DNA of 64,000 nt from an uncultured Chitinophagales bacterium (GTDB lineage: Bacteria; Bacteroidota; Bacteroidia; Chitinophagales; UBA2359), in assembly GCA_937927195.1 (NCBI GenBank), contig CALBCY010000109.1, forward strand, positions 21,125-85,124, given 5' to 3'. The position numbers were made by a program, and so were the translations under genes. The notes under the pieces are model-generated. The model saw only the letters and a program-made list of their open reading frames with translations, searched no databases and was not told the DNA's origin. Shown piece after piece: positions 1 through 8,927 of the stretch (positions are counted from its first letter, which is position 1; every line of letters begins with the position of its first letter).

Positions 1-1
1 T

Positions 2-658
2 AAAATCAGAAAAGCATTCTTTAAAAGTCGATATCAAATAAGTGAAAGTGAATACAATGAAAAAACCATTTCACATTTCAAACTGATTACAAATTTCAAT
101 GAATATCCTAAGCTTGTTTTATGGTTCGAATACGATCTGTTTTGTCAGGTCAACTTGATTGCTTTGCTCTCTTATTTACTAAACAACTGGCTCGGTAAAA
201 ACAAAATATTCTTGGTTTGTGTCGGAAAATTCGATTTCAGCGACAAACTACTCGGCTTGGGCGAATTAGATCACAAAATGTTTCCCGACTTATTGTTAAA
301 AGCAATTCAGTTAAACAAATCAGACTTGCAATATGCCAATGATTTTTGGTTGACTTATTGCAAAGATCAACATACAGTTAAAGACAATGAAACCTTTCCA
401 CTTCGACGAAAACTTCAGTTTGAAAATTCCAAATTTCCCTACCTTATTCCTGCATTAAAAGCACATTTCAGACGAAAAATATCCAAAAAAAATGAATTAA
501 ATGAAATCGAATCAAAAATAAAGGACTTGCTTAATTCTGGTATAAAATCAGATAAAGCAATTGTTAAAGCCCTTTTAGAATGGCAGGAATGGTACGGCTT
601 CGGAGACATTCAATATCTCAAGTTGATTGAAGAATACAAGACTAAGTATTCTTTTTAA
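2..658 (+). CDS. DUF1835-family protein, 5' truncated by window edge
   Basis: The reading frame is open from base 2, and the visible 218 residues are the C-terminal part of a larger protein. The first ATG-like position inside (about 155) lies in the middle of a conserved block, so it is not the start. Just before it the translation reads LWFEYDLFCQVNLIALL, which matches the 'W-F-x-x-D-L-x-x-Q-x-N-L' signature of DUF1835 proteins. The rest is hydrophilic and mostly helical, ending at a TAA. DUF1835 proteins are cytosolic and of unknown biochemical role. A lipoprotein gene follows after about 70 bases on the same strand, but nothing shows they are co-transcribed. The family call rests on the one motif, and the true N-terminus lies outside the window. 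Confidence 0.7.
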   Translation, partial: KIRKAFFKSRYQISESEYNEKTISHFKLITNFNEYPKLVLWFEYDLFCQVNLIALLSYLLNNWLGKNKIFLVCVGKFDFSDKLLGLGELDHKMFPDLLLKAIQLNKSDLQYANDFWLTYCKDQHTVKDNETFPLRRKLQFENSKFPYLIPALKAHFRRKISKKNELNEIESKIKDLLNSGIKSDKAIVKALLEWQEWYGFGDIQYLKLIEEYKTKYSF

Positions 659-727
659 CCTTTTTTATCCGATTAGAGTTTGAAAGATTTTGCCCCTGTG
701 CCCAGTATTTGTTATATTTATGTTGTC

Positions 728-2398
728 TTGGAAAAAACTAATTATAACAAAAACATTTCACCAAGCACATACACATTGTTTTTTTCTTTAATAACCATTG
801 TGTTGTGTTTAGCTGTGATTTCCTGCAATGAAACTTCTAGCGGGCAAAATCAATCCGTACTCAAATCAGAGCGTAATGATGCTGATAAGGCTGTGCTTGA
901 TCCCGCTTTATCGCAATTTATTGAATCATTTAAGGATGCTAGAACACCAAAAGCTCTTGAGAGTCCAAAGCACTTAAATGCCTTGCACGACTTTTCTGAA
1001 AGAGCTCAAATTTTCAGATTAAGCGATTCAATGTCTTTGTTTTTTCCTTTTAGTGGAAATGATTTTTTTAACACCTTTCACTTTTTCCCAAACTGCCAAA
1101 ATTACATTTTAGCCAGTGCAGAAATGCTCGGACAAATTCCCAATCAAAAAAAAGCAGACAAAAAGCAGAAAGAAAATTTCATGCTCAAGCTTGCTGAAAA
1201 TGCAGACCCATACAAATCACAAAATACCAACACCCATTCTGAAATGGTTTCAGAAATTTTACTCCAATTGCATTGGATTGATGCGAGGGTATTGAACTTG
1301 AAATACCTCGACCTCGATCCTTTTGGTAACCCTATAGAACTTGGCAACAAGGACCCTGAACAAACTGCACAGGCCTTTCAAATAACTTTCGAAAGCCCAC
1401 TGGATCTCAGCACCAAAAACCTATTCTATTTTTCACACGATTTGTCAAACAATCAGTTGATTAATGATTTACGACTGGTTCATTTTCTAAACAATCATGA
1501 GAATAAAATTGTCTATCTGAAATCTGATAAACAAAAGATAGCTGGGGAGGCATTTACCATTTTAAAAGAACAGCTTTTAGACCAAGGAAGTATCATTTTA
1601 CAAGACAGCAAAGGAATTGCTTTTGAAGACATTGGTGACGATTGGGAAGTAAATGTTTTTGGGGATTTCAGTAAAGCAGAAAGCAAAGACAAAAACCTCA
1701 AAGAATTTGTTGCCAAGCAAAAAATAATCACCGATCTGAATTTCGAATATTTTGACCACTTACTATTTGCACAAAAAAAGACTTTCAAGGAAAACAAAAA
1801 ACCCACCTCGCTTAGTTGGGCCAAATGGAAATCGAACACAGAAAAGAACCTCAGCGAGCAAGTTGTAAAAACAAACAATCCTGAAAAAACAAAGGATGTA
1901 CAGGAAGTGATTGCTCAAGCGAAACCTGAGCCGATTAACAAAGGAAAGACGGCGATTAAAATGGAGAAGGCTAAGACTCAAAAAACTCCAGAGCTCTCTC
2001 AACCTAAAGGAGAAAACCAAAGTGCAAAAACAAAAGAAATAAGACCAAAAGAGGCCGCCAAAGTTGCTTCTGCCCTTCAATCAAAAGCAAAGGCAAAAAC
2101 AAAGGCAATAGTAAAACCAAATGCCGCTGGTAAAGTAAAATGGGAGACTTTCAAAAATCAATACATCATTAAATGCGCTCAGCCTAAGACCAAAGAAAAG
2201 GCAGAAGCAGAGTTTATCAGCTTAAAAAAATTGGGCTTGCCTTGTGAAATGATTTGGATTCCAGACGAGAAAATATTTGGAAAGAATCAAAGATATTTGA
2301 TTTTCGCTGGTCCATTTAAAAATGAATCTACCGCAAAAAGTAAACTCCGGACTATAAAAAACACCTTTAGCAGAGCCTACATTAGAAGGCTTGATTGA
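728..2398 (+). CDS. SPOR-domain lipoprotein with N-terminal FPFSG-type domain
   Basis: About 556 residues from a TTG at 728. The frame is open from 680 but has no ATG before the mature part. Starting at 728 gives a basic n-region, a hydrophobic stretch and the lipobox AVISC, so the product is probably a lipoprotein. Residues about 90-330 form a globular domain with the block FPFSGNDFFNTFHFFP, a pattern I associate with uncharacterised Bacteroidota proteins. Next comes a low-complexity Lys/Ala/Gln-rich linker (about 340-460). The last 80 residues look like a SPOR domain (YIIKCAQPKTKEKAEAEF, then YLIFAGPF), which in characterised proteins binds denuded peptidoglycan at division septa. It is convergent with the next lipoprotein gene. 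Envelope or septal localisation is inferred from the SPOR domain, and the function of the N-terminal domain is unknown. Confidence 0.72.
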   Translation: MEKTNYNKNISPSTYTLFFSLITIVLCLAVISCNETSSGQNQSVLKSERNDADKAVLDPALSQFIESFKDARTPKALESPKHLNALHDFSERAQIFRLSDSMSLFFPFSGNDFFNTFHFFPNCQNYILASAEMLGQIPNQKKADKKQKENFMLKLAENADPYKSQNTNTHSEMVSEILLQLHWIDARVLNLKYLDLDPFGNPIELGNKDPEQTAQAFQITFESPLDLSTKNLFYFSHDLSNNQLINDLRLVHFLNNHENKIVYLKSDKQKIAGEAFTILKEQLLDQGSIILQDSKGIAFEDIGDDWEVNVFGDFSKAESKDKNLKEFVAKQKIITDLNFEYFDHLLFAQKKTFKENKKPTSLSWAKWKSNTEKNLSEQVVKTNNPEKTKDVQEVIAQAKPEPINKGKTAIKMEKAKTQKTPELSQPKGENQSAKTKEIRPKEAAKVASALQSKAKAKTKAIVKPNAAGKVKWETFKNQYIIKCAQPKTKEKAEAEFISLKKLGLPCEMIWIPDEKIFGKNQRYLIFAGPFKNESTAKSKLRTIKNTFSRAYIRRLD

Positions 2399-2434
2399 GT
2401 TTTATTATTCGATTCCACTCCGTCAATACAGCCA

Positions 2435-3733
2435 CTAATCATTTTTGCTATTTGTTAAATATTCATCAATTCCGTATTTAACGACGTTTGTTGAATTCAA
2501 AGTCAGCTGCTTAAATCCTGAAACCACCATGTCCTTATAAGGCGCATATTTATTCATTGCAACTTCGTTCACTTTTATATCGTTGTTCTTTTTCAGTCCA
2601 ATAATGTCCATTTGAATATTTCCCATTTCATTGGAATAACGGATAACTCCATTCTCTAAACGCGTTCCTTTCAGCTCCAACATTTTTATCAAACGCAAAT
2701 GATTTTCTATGGTTGTCACCGCCCTGGAATTACAGGCAGATTGATAAAATTTACTTTCATCATTCATGACCTTTGTTTTCAAAAACATCGCTAGAATCAT
2801 CAAATTATAATCGGTTCGGTAGTTCGTTTCAATGTCCACCAATCCAGTTATTTTATCAACCTCTGGATGAATAAATTTATAATTAGAAATGAAGTTTTTT
2901 AAATCTGTCGGTGTATAATCATAAGGCACTTTTTTATCAATGTTCTTGTCCAACTCCAAAAATTGATTCCTCGGTGCAGCACCATTTACATGCGACACAA
3001 TAACCACCTCATTAATTTCTTCAAAGAGTTTTTTCGTGAAATTCCACGCATTTCCAGAATCAAACTGCGGCCATTTTTTTTCAACAAAGCGCTTTTCAGG
3101 ATACAGTCTTTCCATACACATGCTGACCAATTGAGATTGTTCTAAACCATGCTCTTGGGTTCTGATATAATATGGATCTGGTAAAACCACCGTTGTATTT
3201 TGATTACTCGTCCTTTCCAAAAGTCTTGAACTAATCGGCGAACTGTGAATCCCTTCGTCGAGCCCCCTTAAACCTATGTATAAAACTTCTGGCTTCGATT
3301 GAAAATTATGCATTGAAAGCAACAGGGCATCTCCATTGCTCATCATGAAACCATTGAACGATTGATCATCCGAATTTTCGTTGAAAAAATCCAAGGCAGG
3401 ATTGGGTTCAAAGCTTTTGCTTGACATTCTCGGCCCCATATATTGACATTCTTTGATTCTGTCTTTGTCAGCAGATGAAATTGGAACTAAAAAATCAAAG
3501 TTTGAGAAATCGAATGCCTTAAAAGACATGATTGGCGAAGACACATCTTTGTTATCCTTATTGCTTGAAATTTCACCCGTCTCTTTTCCCACTTTCACCT
3601 TAGCTTCACCACTGGAATCTGGTGTTTTCTGCTCAGTTTGTGAACAGGAAAATACGACAATGAGAATAAAACTGTATAACAAACAGGTAAATGTAAATTG
3701 TCTTGTGCTATTTTTTTGAAATGTTCTGCTCAA
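2435..3733 (-). CDS. hypothetical lipoprotein
   Basis: 432 residues. The only plausible start in front of the signal sequence is a TTG (3731-3733, minus strand), giving MSRTFQKNST, a hydrophobic segment and the lipobox VVFSC near residue 30. A Ser/Glu/Lys-rich linker follows, then a globular body of about 370 residues with no motif I recognise. The body contains GDALLLSMHNFQ, VVLPDPYYIRTQEHG and VVIVSHVNGAA segments, and its end is conserved-looking but not diagnostic. It is convergent with the SPOR lipoprotein, with 36 bases between the stops, and divergent from the CotH-family gene, with which it shares a 100-base upstream region. Outer-membrane or inner-membrane lipidation is inferred. No function can be assigned. 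Confidence 0.6.
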   Translation of the reverse strand: MSRTFQKNSTRQFTFTCLLYSFILIVVFSCSQTEQKTPDSSGEAKVKVGKETGEISSNKDNKDVSSPIMSFKAFDFSNFDFLVPISSADKDRIKECQYMGPRMSSKSFEPNPALDFFNENSDDQSFNGFMMSNGDALLLSMHNFQSKPEVLYIGLRGLDEGIHSSPISSRLLERTSNQNTTVVLPDPYYIRTQEHGLEQSQLVSMCMERLYPEKRFVEKKWPQFDSGNAWNFTKKLFEEINEVVIVSHVNGAAPRNQFLELDKNIDKKVPYDYTPTDLKNFISNYKFIHPEVDKITGLVDIETNYRTDYNLMILAMFLKTKVMNDESKFYQSACNSRAVTTIENHLRLIKMLELKGTRLENGVIRYSNEMGNIQMDIIGLKKNNDIKVNEVAMNKYAPYKDMVVSGFKQLTLNSTNVVKYGIDEYLTNSKND

Positions 3734-3833
3734 AAAAGATTAAATTTATGTTGGTTAAGATAAGGTCTACCAATTTATTGGCATCTTTCTAACCACAAAA
3801 ATTTTGCCGCTTTTCTGTATTGATAAACTATTT

Positions 3834-6308
3834 ATGAAATTGGTTCGGCTATATCTACTCACCCTGAAAGGTTTTGCTCTTTGGCTGAAATCTAATGGAA
3901 AAGTTTTGAGCCTATACAGCCTACTTATGCTATTGATTTCATGGCAAAATTTGCTGTCTCAAGAGCATTTGGTTTGTTCACATGAATCGGGTTTTTATAC
4001 TGGAAATATTTCGGTAAAAATTGATTCAGACTTTGACAGTTTGTACTATACACTGGACGGATCGTTCCCATATTCAAAAAGCAAGTTATATAAGGACAGC
4101 ATTGCTATTTGGAAAACGACTGTATTGACCATTCGTCCCTTTCACGACGGCCAATTTTCAGACACTACTTTCACCCAATCCTATTTCGTCGATTTTAATA
4201 CAAATCTCGCTGTTACCAGTTTGGCTACAGAACCCATGCATCTTTGGGATCCAACCATCGGAATTTATGTCAGCGGAATTGCTGCCAAAGACACCTTTCC
4301 TTATGATGGCGCAAATTACTGGCGCGATTGGGAATATCCAGCCCTAGTCCAGCATTTCACGGCAGATAAAGAATTGGCCTTGAATCAGCCTGCTGGTGTC
4401 AAACTATTCGGTGGAATGAGTCGAAACCATACTGAGAAATCTTTGAGATTGCTTTCACGAAAGGAATACGCCAAAAAGAATTTTAAGTATAAAATATTCA
4501 AGGATAAAAAAATTAAAAAGTTCAAATCTCTTGTTCTAAGGACTTCAGGAAATGATCACCATTCCACTCGATTTAGAGATGCGCTTTCAGGTAAATTGGC
4601 TGGAGCAATTGGACTTGACTTTCAAGCATACGAACCAACTCATCTGTTTATGAACGGAGAATACTGGGGCGTTTTTAATCTCAGAGAAAAGATAAACGAA
4701 GAATTCCTTCAAGACAACTACAAACTCGATTCAACCAATCTCGATTTGCTGCAGGGCAACGCCTATTTGGAACATGGAAGTGACAGCACATTCAACCAGT
4801 TAAGAAACCTATTCAAAAAGCTTGATTTCCGAAAAGATTCAAGAGTCGAAGTGGTTGAAAAGCTCATGGATGTCAGAAACTACTTCAATTACAGAATCCT
4901 TCAAATTTACCTAGCAAACGAAGATGAAAGCGGCAATACAAGATTTTGGAGAAGCGATCAACTAGATGGAAAGTTCAGATGGATCCTCTATGACACCGAC
5001 CTCGGCTTTGGCTGGACCAGGCCATACGGCTACAACTACCTGCATGATTGTTTAAGTCCTGAACAAACAGAATGGTACAATCCAGAATGGAGTACTTTAT
5101 TCTTAAGAAAATTACTGATCAATAAAAAGAAGAAGAATGAATTCATTACGCAGACTTGCCATCTTTTAAACACCGCATTGCATCAAGATTCTGTCGTTGC
5201 CAAAATAGACGAGTTTGAAAATTTGTTAAGTGGTGAAATTGATCAACACTTGAAACGTCAAAAAATCAGACCAATAGTTTGGAAAATCAGTGTTGAAAAA
5301 ATCAGAACATTCGCGAGAAAAAGACCTAAGTATTTAATAAAACATCTCAAAAAAGAATTTGGACTTGATGGAATGTTTCATGTTGGAATAAAAGTCAATC
5401 CACCTGAAGCTGGCCATGTTCTCATTCAAGGCAATCCTGTAAAAGATGGATTCACGGGCAAGTATTTCAAAAACATTCCCATTGAATACAGCAGCAAAGC
5501 AAATCGCCATTACAGATTTGAAGGATGGGGCAATCACCCCTTAAGAGTGTTAGACATTGCCAATGGTTCTGACAGTTTATTTTTAACAGCCAATTTTTCT
5601 AAAATAACTGGAGACAGTGATTATCAAAAAAAGGTTTGGGTCAATGAAATAAGTGGATTAAACAAAGTCGAAGGGGCACCTGGGGACTGGATCGAGTTGT
5701 ACAACAATAGTAAAAGTAAAATTTGCTTAGCCGGCTGGGAAATTGAAGACCTCAATAGTTTTGTGAAAATTGAAGACAGTATTTGGATTGCTCCAAAGCA
5801 ATACCTTGTTCTTTCTCTAAAAAATCCAAAAATTCAGTTAATAAACAGCCATCCTGTTTTACCCTTTGGTATTCATTCAGTCATTGAAACCATAAAAATT
5901 TACGACAACAATTCTCTGCTTGTCGACTCTATTTCATATGATCTCACAGAGCGTTTAGCTAACATCGATACAGCTTATACCTACCAAAGAATATGGAATG
6001 ACCCCAGCTCCAACTATTCAAATTGGGAATTGCAATTGGGAATGGGAAGTCCAGGACTAAGAAGCATTGATGACAAGGCTAATCAATTGGCATTTTCCGA
6101 AAATGAACATTTAAGCCATGAAGAATTGTTTGAAAAAATGCTTTGGACCTTGGTACTTACTTTTCTATTGATTCTTATATTTTACGCAAGCTTCTTCTAT
6201 ATAATTTTCAAAAACAAATGGCGTTTCAAAAAGAATGGACGAAGCCTTAACTGGAAACCATTCCACTCTTCCAATGATTCTGACTGGTCGAAGTCTGAGG
6301 ACTTTTAG
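3834..6308 (+). CDS. CotH-family surface protein with chitobiase-C-like and lamin-tail domains
   Basis: 824 residues from the ATG at 3834; an upstream in-frame TTG at 3804 is less likely. A signal-anchor lies near residues 15-40. Residues about 50-120 resemble the chitobiase/beta-hexosaminidase C-terminal fold (YYTLDGSFPYSKS). Residues about 190-510 are a CotH kinase-like domain, with NGEYWGVFNLREK and YDTDLGFGW as recognisable blocks. Residues about 605-735 resemble a lamin-tail domain (VNEISGLN, then GDWIELYNN). A clear transmembrane helix near 765-790 is followed by a short basic, Ser-rich cytoplasmic tail. CotH proteins are atypical protein kinases that phosphorylate secreted proteins in spore coats. 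Bacterial relatives with lamin tails are usually exported. Here a C-terminal membrane anchor replaces the usual T9SS sorting domain. The substrate is unknown. Confidence 0.85.
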   Translation: MKLVRLYLLTLKGFALWLKSNGKVLSLYSLLMLLISWQNLLSQEHLVCSHESGFYTGNISVKIDSDFDSLYYTLDGSFPYSKSKLYKDSIAIWKTTVLTIRPFHDGQFSDTTFTQSYFVDFNTNLAVTSLATEPMHLWDPTIGIYVSGIAAKDTFPYDGANYWRDWEYPALVQHFTADKELALNQPAGVKLFGGMSRNHTEKSLRLLSRKEYAKKNFKYKIFKDKKIKKFKSLVLRTSGNDHHSTRFRDALSGKLAGAIGLDFQAYEPTHLFMNGEYWGVFNLREKINEEFLQDNYKLDSTNLDLLQGNAYLEHGSDSTFNQLRNLFKKLDFRKDSRVEVVEKLMDVRNYFNYRILQIYLANEDESGNTRFWRSDQLDGKFRWILYDTDLGFGWTRPYGYNYLHDCLSPEQTEWYNPEWSTLFLRKLLINKKKKNEFITQTCHLLNTALHQDSVVAKIDEFENLLSGEIDQHLKRQKIRPIVWKISVEKIRTFARKRPKYLIKHLKKEFGLDGMFHVGIKVNPPEAGHVLIQGNPVKDGFTGKYFKNIPIEYSSKANRHYRFEGWGNHPLRVLDIANGSDSLFLTANFSKITGDSDYQKKVWVNEISGLNKVEGAPGDWIELYNNSKSKICLAGWEIEDLNSFVKIEDSIWIAPKQYLVLSLKNPKIQLINSHPVLPFGIHSVIETIKIYDNNSLLVDSISYDLTERLANIDTAYTYQRIWNDPSSNYSNWELQLGMGSPGLRSIDDKANQLAFSENEHLSHEELFEKMLWTLVLTFLLILIFYASFFYIIFKNKWRFKKNGRSLNWKPFHSSNDSDWSKSEDF

Positions 6309-6312
6309 GTTC

Positions 6313-6340
6313 TTACACTTTGATTTTTACACTTTGATTT
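6313..6340. repeat. 14-bp perfect tandem direct repeat
   Basis: Two adjacent copies of TTACACTTTGATTT sit in the gap between the CotH-family stop and the convergent beta-mannosidase stop. No function is evident. Confidence 0.8.
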
Positions 6341-6365
6341 TATCCCCTAGTCATTTCTCTCTTAT

Positions 6366-8927
6366 TCATTTACGCTCTTTCTCCTCCTCAAAAAAGCTGC
6401 TCTCTAAAGACCTCACCCGAAAGCCCTTTCTAAAATTGCATTTATCTTCTGCTGGTTCAAACCGAATCTTTCTTTTTTCTTTGGGAACCATGTCGAAAAA
6501 ATTATCTGAAAAATTTCCATTGCAATCACACTGCAAATAAACATTTTTCGCAAAACTATCCACTTCTATTTCAATCCAATAATCATCTATCTCTTTGCTT
6601 ATTTGCTCTGTAAAATCAACCGATTGAGGAAGCTTTAAATTCATTTCACGAGCAAGAAAATAATTGTATTCGATCAACTCATTGGCTTTCGATACATAGT
6701 TAAACCTAAAAAACACCTCGCTAGAATCTTCCTCAATTATCCAATCAGAAAGTGGCATTGTCAAAATCCGAGTACTGGCATTCTGTTTTGCTTTTACCGT
6801 AAAATCTTTTGCTGCTCTAACAACTCCATCCAAACCAATCAATTCGACCTGCAATGCCCCACTACTTTCATCCAAATGGTCATTTAAAAAATAAACCTCT
6901 AAGGAAGCAAGACTATCCACTTGTACTTTATTCACAAACAAAGAAAGATTCTCAAACGATTCTTTTATCTGATAATGCGCCGCTTTCCAATTGCCATAAT
7001 AATCAATACCTGACCAAGAAATTGAAGGCCAACAATCATTGAGTTGCCAGTACAAGGTTCCCATGCAATGCGGACGCTGCGATCTGTGTGCCTCTATCGC
7101 CATTTTCATTCCTTTGGCATGCAACAATTGGTTGACATACAGAAAAGATTCAAAATCCTTGGGACGTTTGTACCAACGATCCATATAATCAAAAAGCAAA
7201 CCATTGCCTTTGTAGCTTTTCTGTCTCTTCTGCATTACTTCCGAATCAAAAGAGCGATCTCCTTTAACCGTAAAACTTTCGATGTTTTTCATATCTGGAA
7301 AAGACTGAAATCCATATTCTGAGTTAAATCGACCGACATTGGTATTAAATTTTTCGAAAGAATCTTCGCCATGCCAAACACCCCAATAATGCATGCTGTG
7401 GTGATTGAAATTCTTCGCTGTCCCCCAATTGCTCAAGGGAGAAGTTGGTGTATAAAATCGATCGGGATCTTGCTCTTTAATCACCGTTGGTAAAATATCA
7501 TCGAATATCTTTTTGTAATCATTCCAAATTGTTGCCCTCCGTTCATCATTCATATCCTTGCCATCTTTCCAGCCCCAATTGTTCCAAGCCACCTCAACTT
7601 CATTGTTCCCATTCCACAAAGCTATACAAGGATGGTTGCGCAAACGTTTCACATTGTCTATCGCTTCCAAACGAACATTTTCCAAGAATGCTGAATCACC
7701 AGGATACATTGAACAGGCAAACATAAAATCCTGCCAAACCAATAAACCGTTTGCATCACACAAATCATAAAAAGCATCCGATTCATAAATGCCACCACCC
7801 CAAACACGCAGCATGTTCATATTGGCATCCACAGCTGATTCGATAATGTCAGAATATTTTTCTTCATCGACTCGTGGCATAAAAACATCAGCGGGAACAT
7901 AATTAGCTCCTTTCATAAATACAGGAACTTCATTTACTTTAAAATAAAATGCTGTTCCAGATTGATCTTTTTCACGAACCAATTCCACTGTCCTCAATCC
8001 TAATTGCTCCGTTTTGGAATCCTCGATGGCATTGTCAACAAATAATTTTACAATTATGTCATAAAGAAATGGCTCACCCAATCCATTGGGCCACCACCTT
8101 TTCGGATCGGAAATACTGATTGGAATTTCAACAATATTTTTACCAGGAACTAGCTGGATCTCTTCGATCTTGATTGGATCATCCATTTCAACAGAGATCA
8201 CCACTTCTTGCTCTTTGTCCGATTCTATCTCTAAAGCCAATAATATTTCAGCTTTTTCATCACTAAGAGATTTCTGATAAATTTGAAAATCACGGATAAT
8301 CGCCTCCCTCCAATTCACTAAATTAACAGGTCGCCAAATCCCGGAAGTTGTTGCTCTAGGCGCCCAATCCCAGCCATAAGAATAACCAGCTTTTCTTGTA
8401 AAAACACTGGTTTTAATTTCACCAACATCATTCGAAGCTGGGAGTTTATAATCGAGTGCATTGTAAAAAGGAAGCGCATGATTTACAGGAGCATGAAATT
8501 CTATTTGCAATTCATTTTGATCTTGTAACAAGGAAGAAACATCCACCATCCAACGACGAAACATATTGTCAGCATTGAGAATCAATTCACCATTTAAATA
8601 AACATCAGCATAAGTGTCCAATCCTTCAAACTCTAATTCGTAGTTCCCTTTTCGATTGATTTGCTCAAATTCGTATTTGTAAACCCATTCTGATTCTTCA
8701 ACCCATTTAATGCTGTCTTCATTGTTTCTATAAAATGGATCGGGAATCAAATCATGTTCCAACAAATCTGTATGGACAGTTCCTGGAACCTTTGCAGCAA
8801 ACCATTCAGATGCTCCTTTTTGCTTAAATTCCCACCCATCATTTAGCTCTATACTGTTTCCTTTTTTATTTCGAGTTACCATACAGCTAACAAACAACAA
8901 AAGGACAACTAGCCAAACTCTACTCAT
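6366..8927 (-). CDS. beta-mannosidase, glycoside hydrolase family 2, lipoprotein
   Basis: 853 residues, normal for family GH2 beta-mannosidases, which release non-reducing beta-D-mannose from manno-oligosaccharides or N-glycan cores. The N-terminus has a short signal ending in the lipobox LFVSC, so the enzyme is probably a periplasmic or surface lipoprotein. Domains in order: jelly-roll sugar-binding (about 25-190, including WVYKYEF), immunoglobulin-like (about 195-300), TIM barrel (about 305-640) and C-terminal beta domains. The general acid/base is Glu443 in WNGNNEVE and the nucleophile Glu537 in NSEYGFQSFPD; both are intact. Its ATG overlaps the TGA of the DUF3089 gene upstream in an ATGA arrangement, so the two are almost certainly translationally coupled. 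No SusC/SusD pair or other polysaccharide-utilisation genes are nearby. Confidence 0.92.
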   Translation of the reverse strand: MSRVWLVVLLLFVSCMVTRNKKGNSIELNDGWEFKQKGASEWFAAKVPGTVHTDLLEHDLIPDPFYRNNEDSIKWVEESEWVYKYEFEQINRKGNYELEFEGLDTYADVYLNGELILNADNMFRRWMVDVSSLLQDQNELQIEFHAPVNHALPFYNALDYKLPASNDVGEIKTSVFTRKAGYSYGWDWAPRATTSGIWRPVNLVNWREAIIRDFQIYQKSLSDEKAEILLALEIESDKEQEVVISVEMDDPIKIEEIQLVPGKNIVEIPISISDPKRWWPNGLGEPFLYDIIVKLFVDNAIEDSKTEQLGLRTVELVREKDQSGTAFYFKVNEVPVFMKGANYVPADVFMPRVDEEKYSDIIESAVDANMNMLRVWGGGIYESDAFYDLCDANGLLVWQDFMFACSMYPGDSAFLENVRLEAIDNVKRLRNHPCIALWNGNNEVEVAWNNWGWKDGKDMNDERRATIWNDYKKIFDDILPTVIKEQDPDRFYTPTSPLSNWGTAKNFNHHSMHYWGVWHGEDSFEKFNTNVGRFNSEYGFQSFPDMKNIESFTVKGDRSFDSEVMQKRQKSYKGNGLLFDYMDRWYKRPKDFESFLYVNQLLHAKGMKMAIEAHRSQRPHCMGTLYWQLNDCWPSISWSGIDYYGNWKAAHYQIKESFENLSLFVNKVQVDSLASLEVYFLNDHLDESSGALQVELIGLDGVVRAAKDFTVKAKQNASTRILTMPLSDWIIEEDSSEVFFRFNYVSKANELIEYNYFLAREMNLKLPQSVDFTEQISKEIDDYWIEIEVDSFAKNVYLQCDCNGNFSDNFFDMVPKEKRKIRFEPAEDKCNFRKGFRVRSLESSFFEEEKERK

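Noticed and set aside
1144..2080. Long antisense frames inside the SPOR lipoprotein gene
   Set aside because: They are shadows of a Lys-rich coding region; the translations are Phe/Leu/Ser-rich with no domain.
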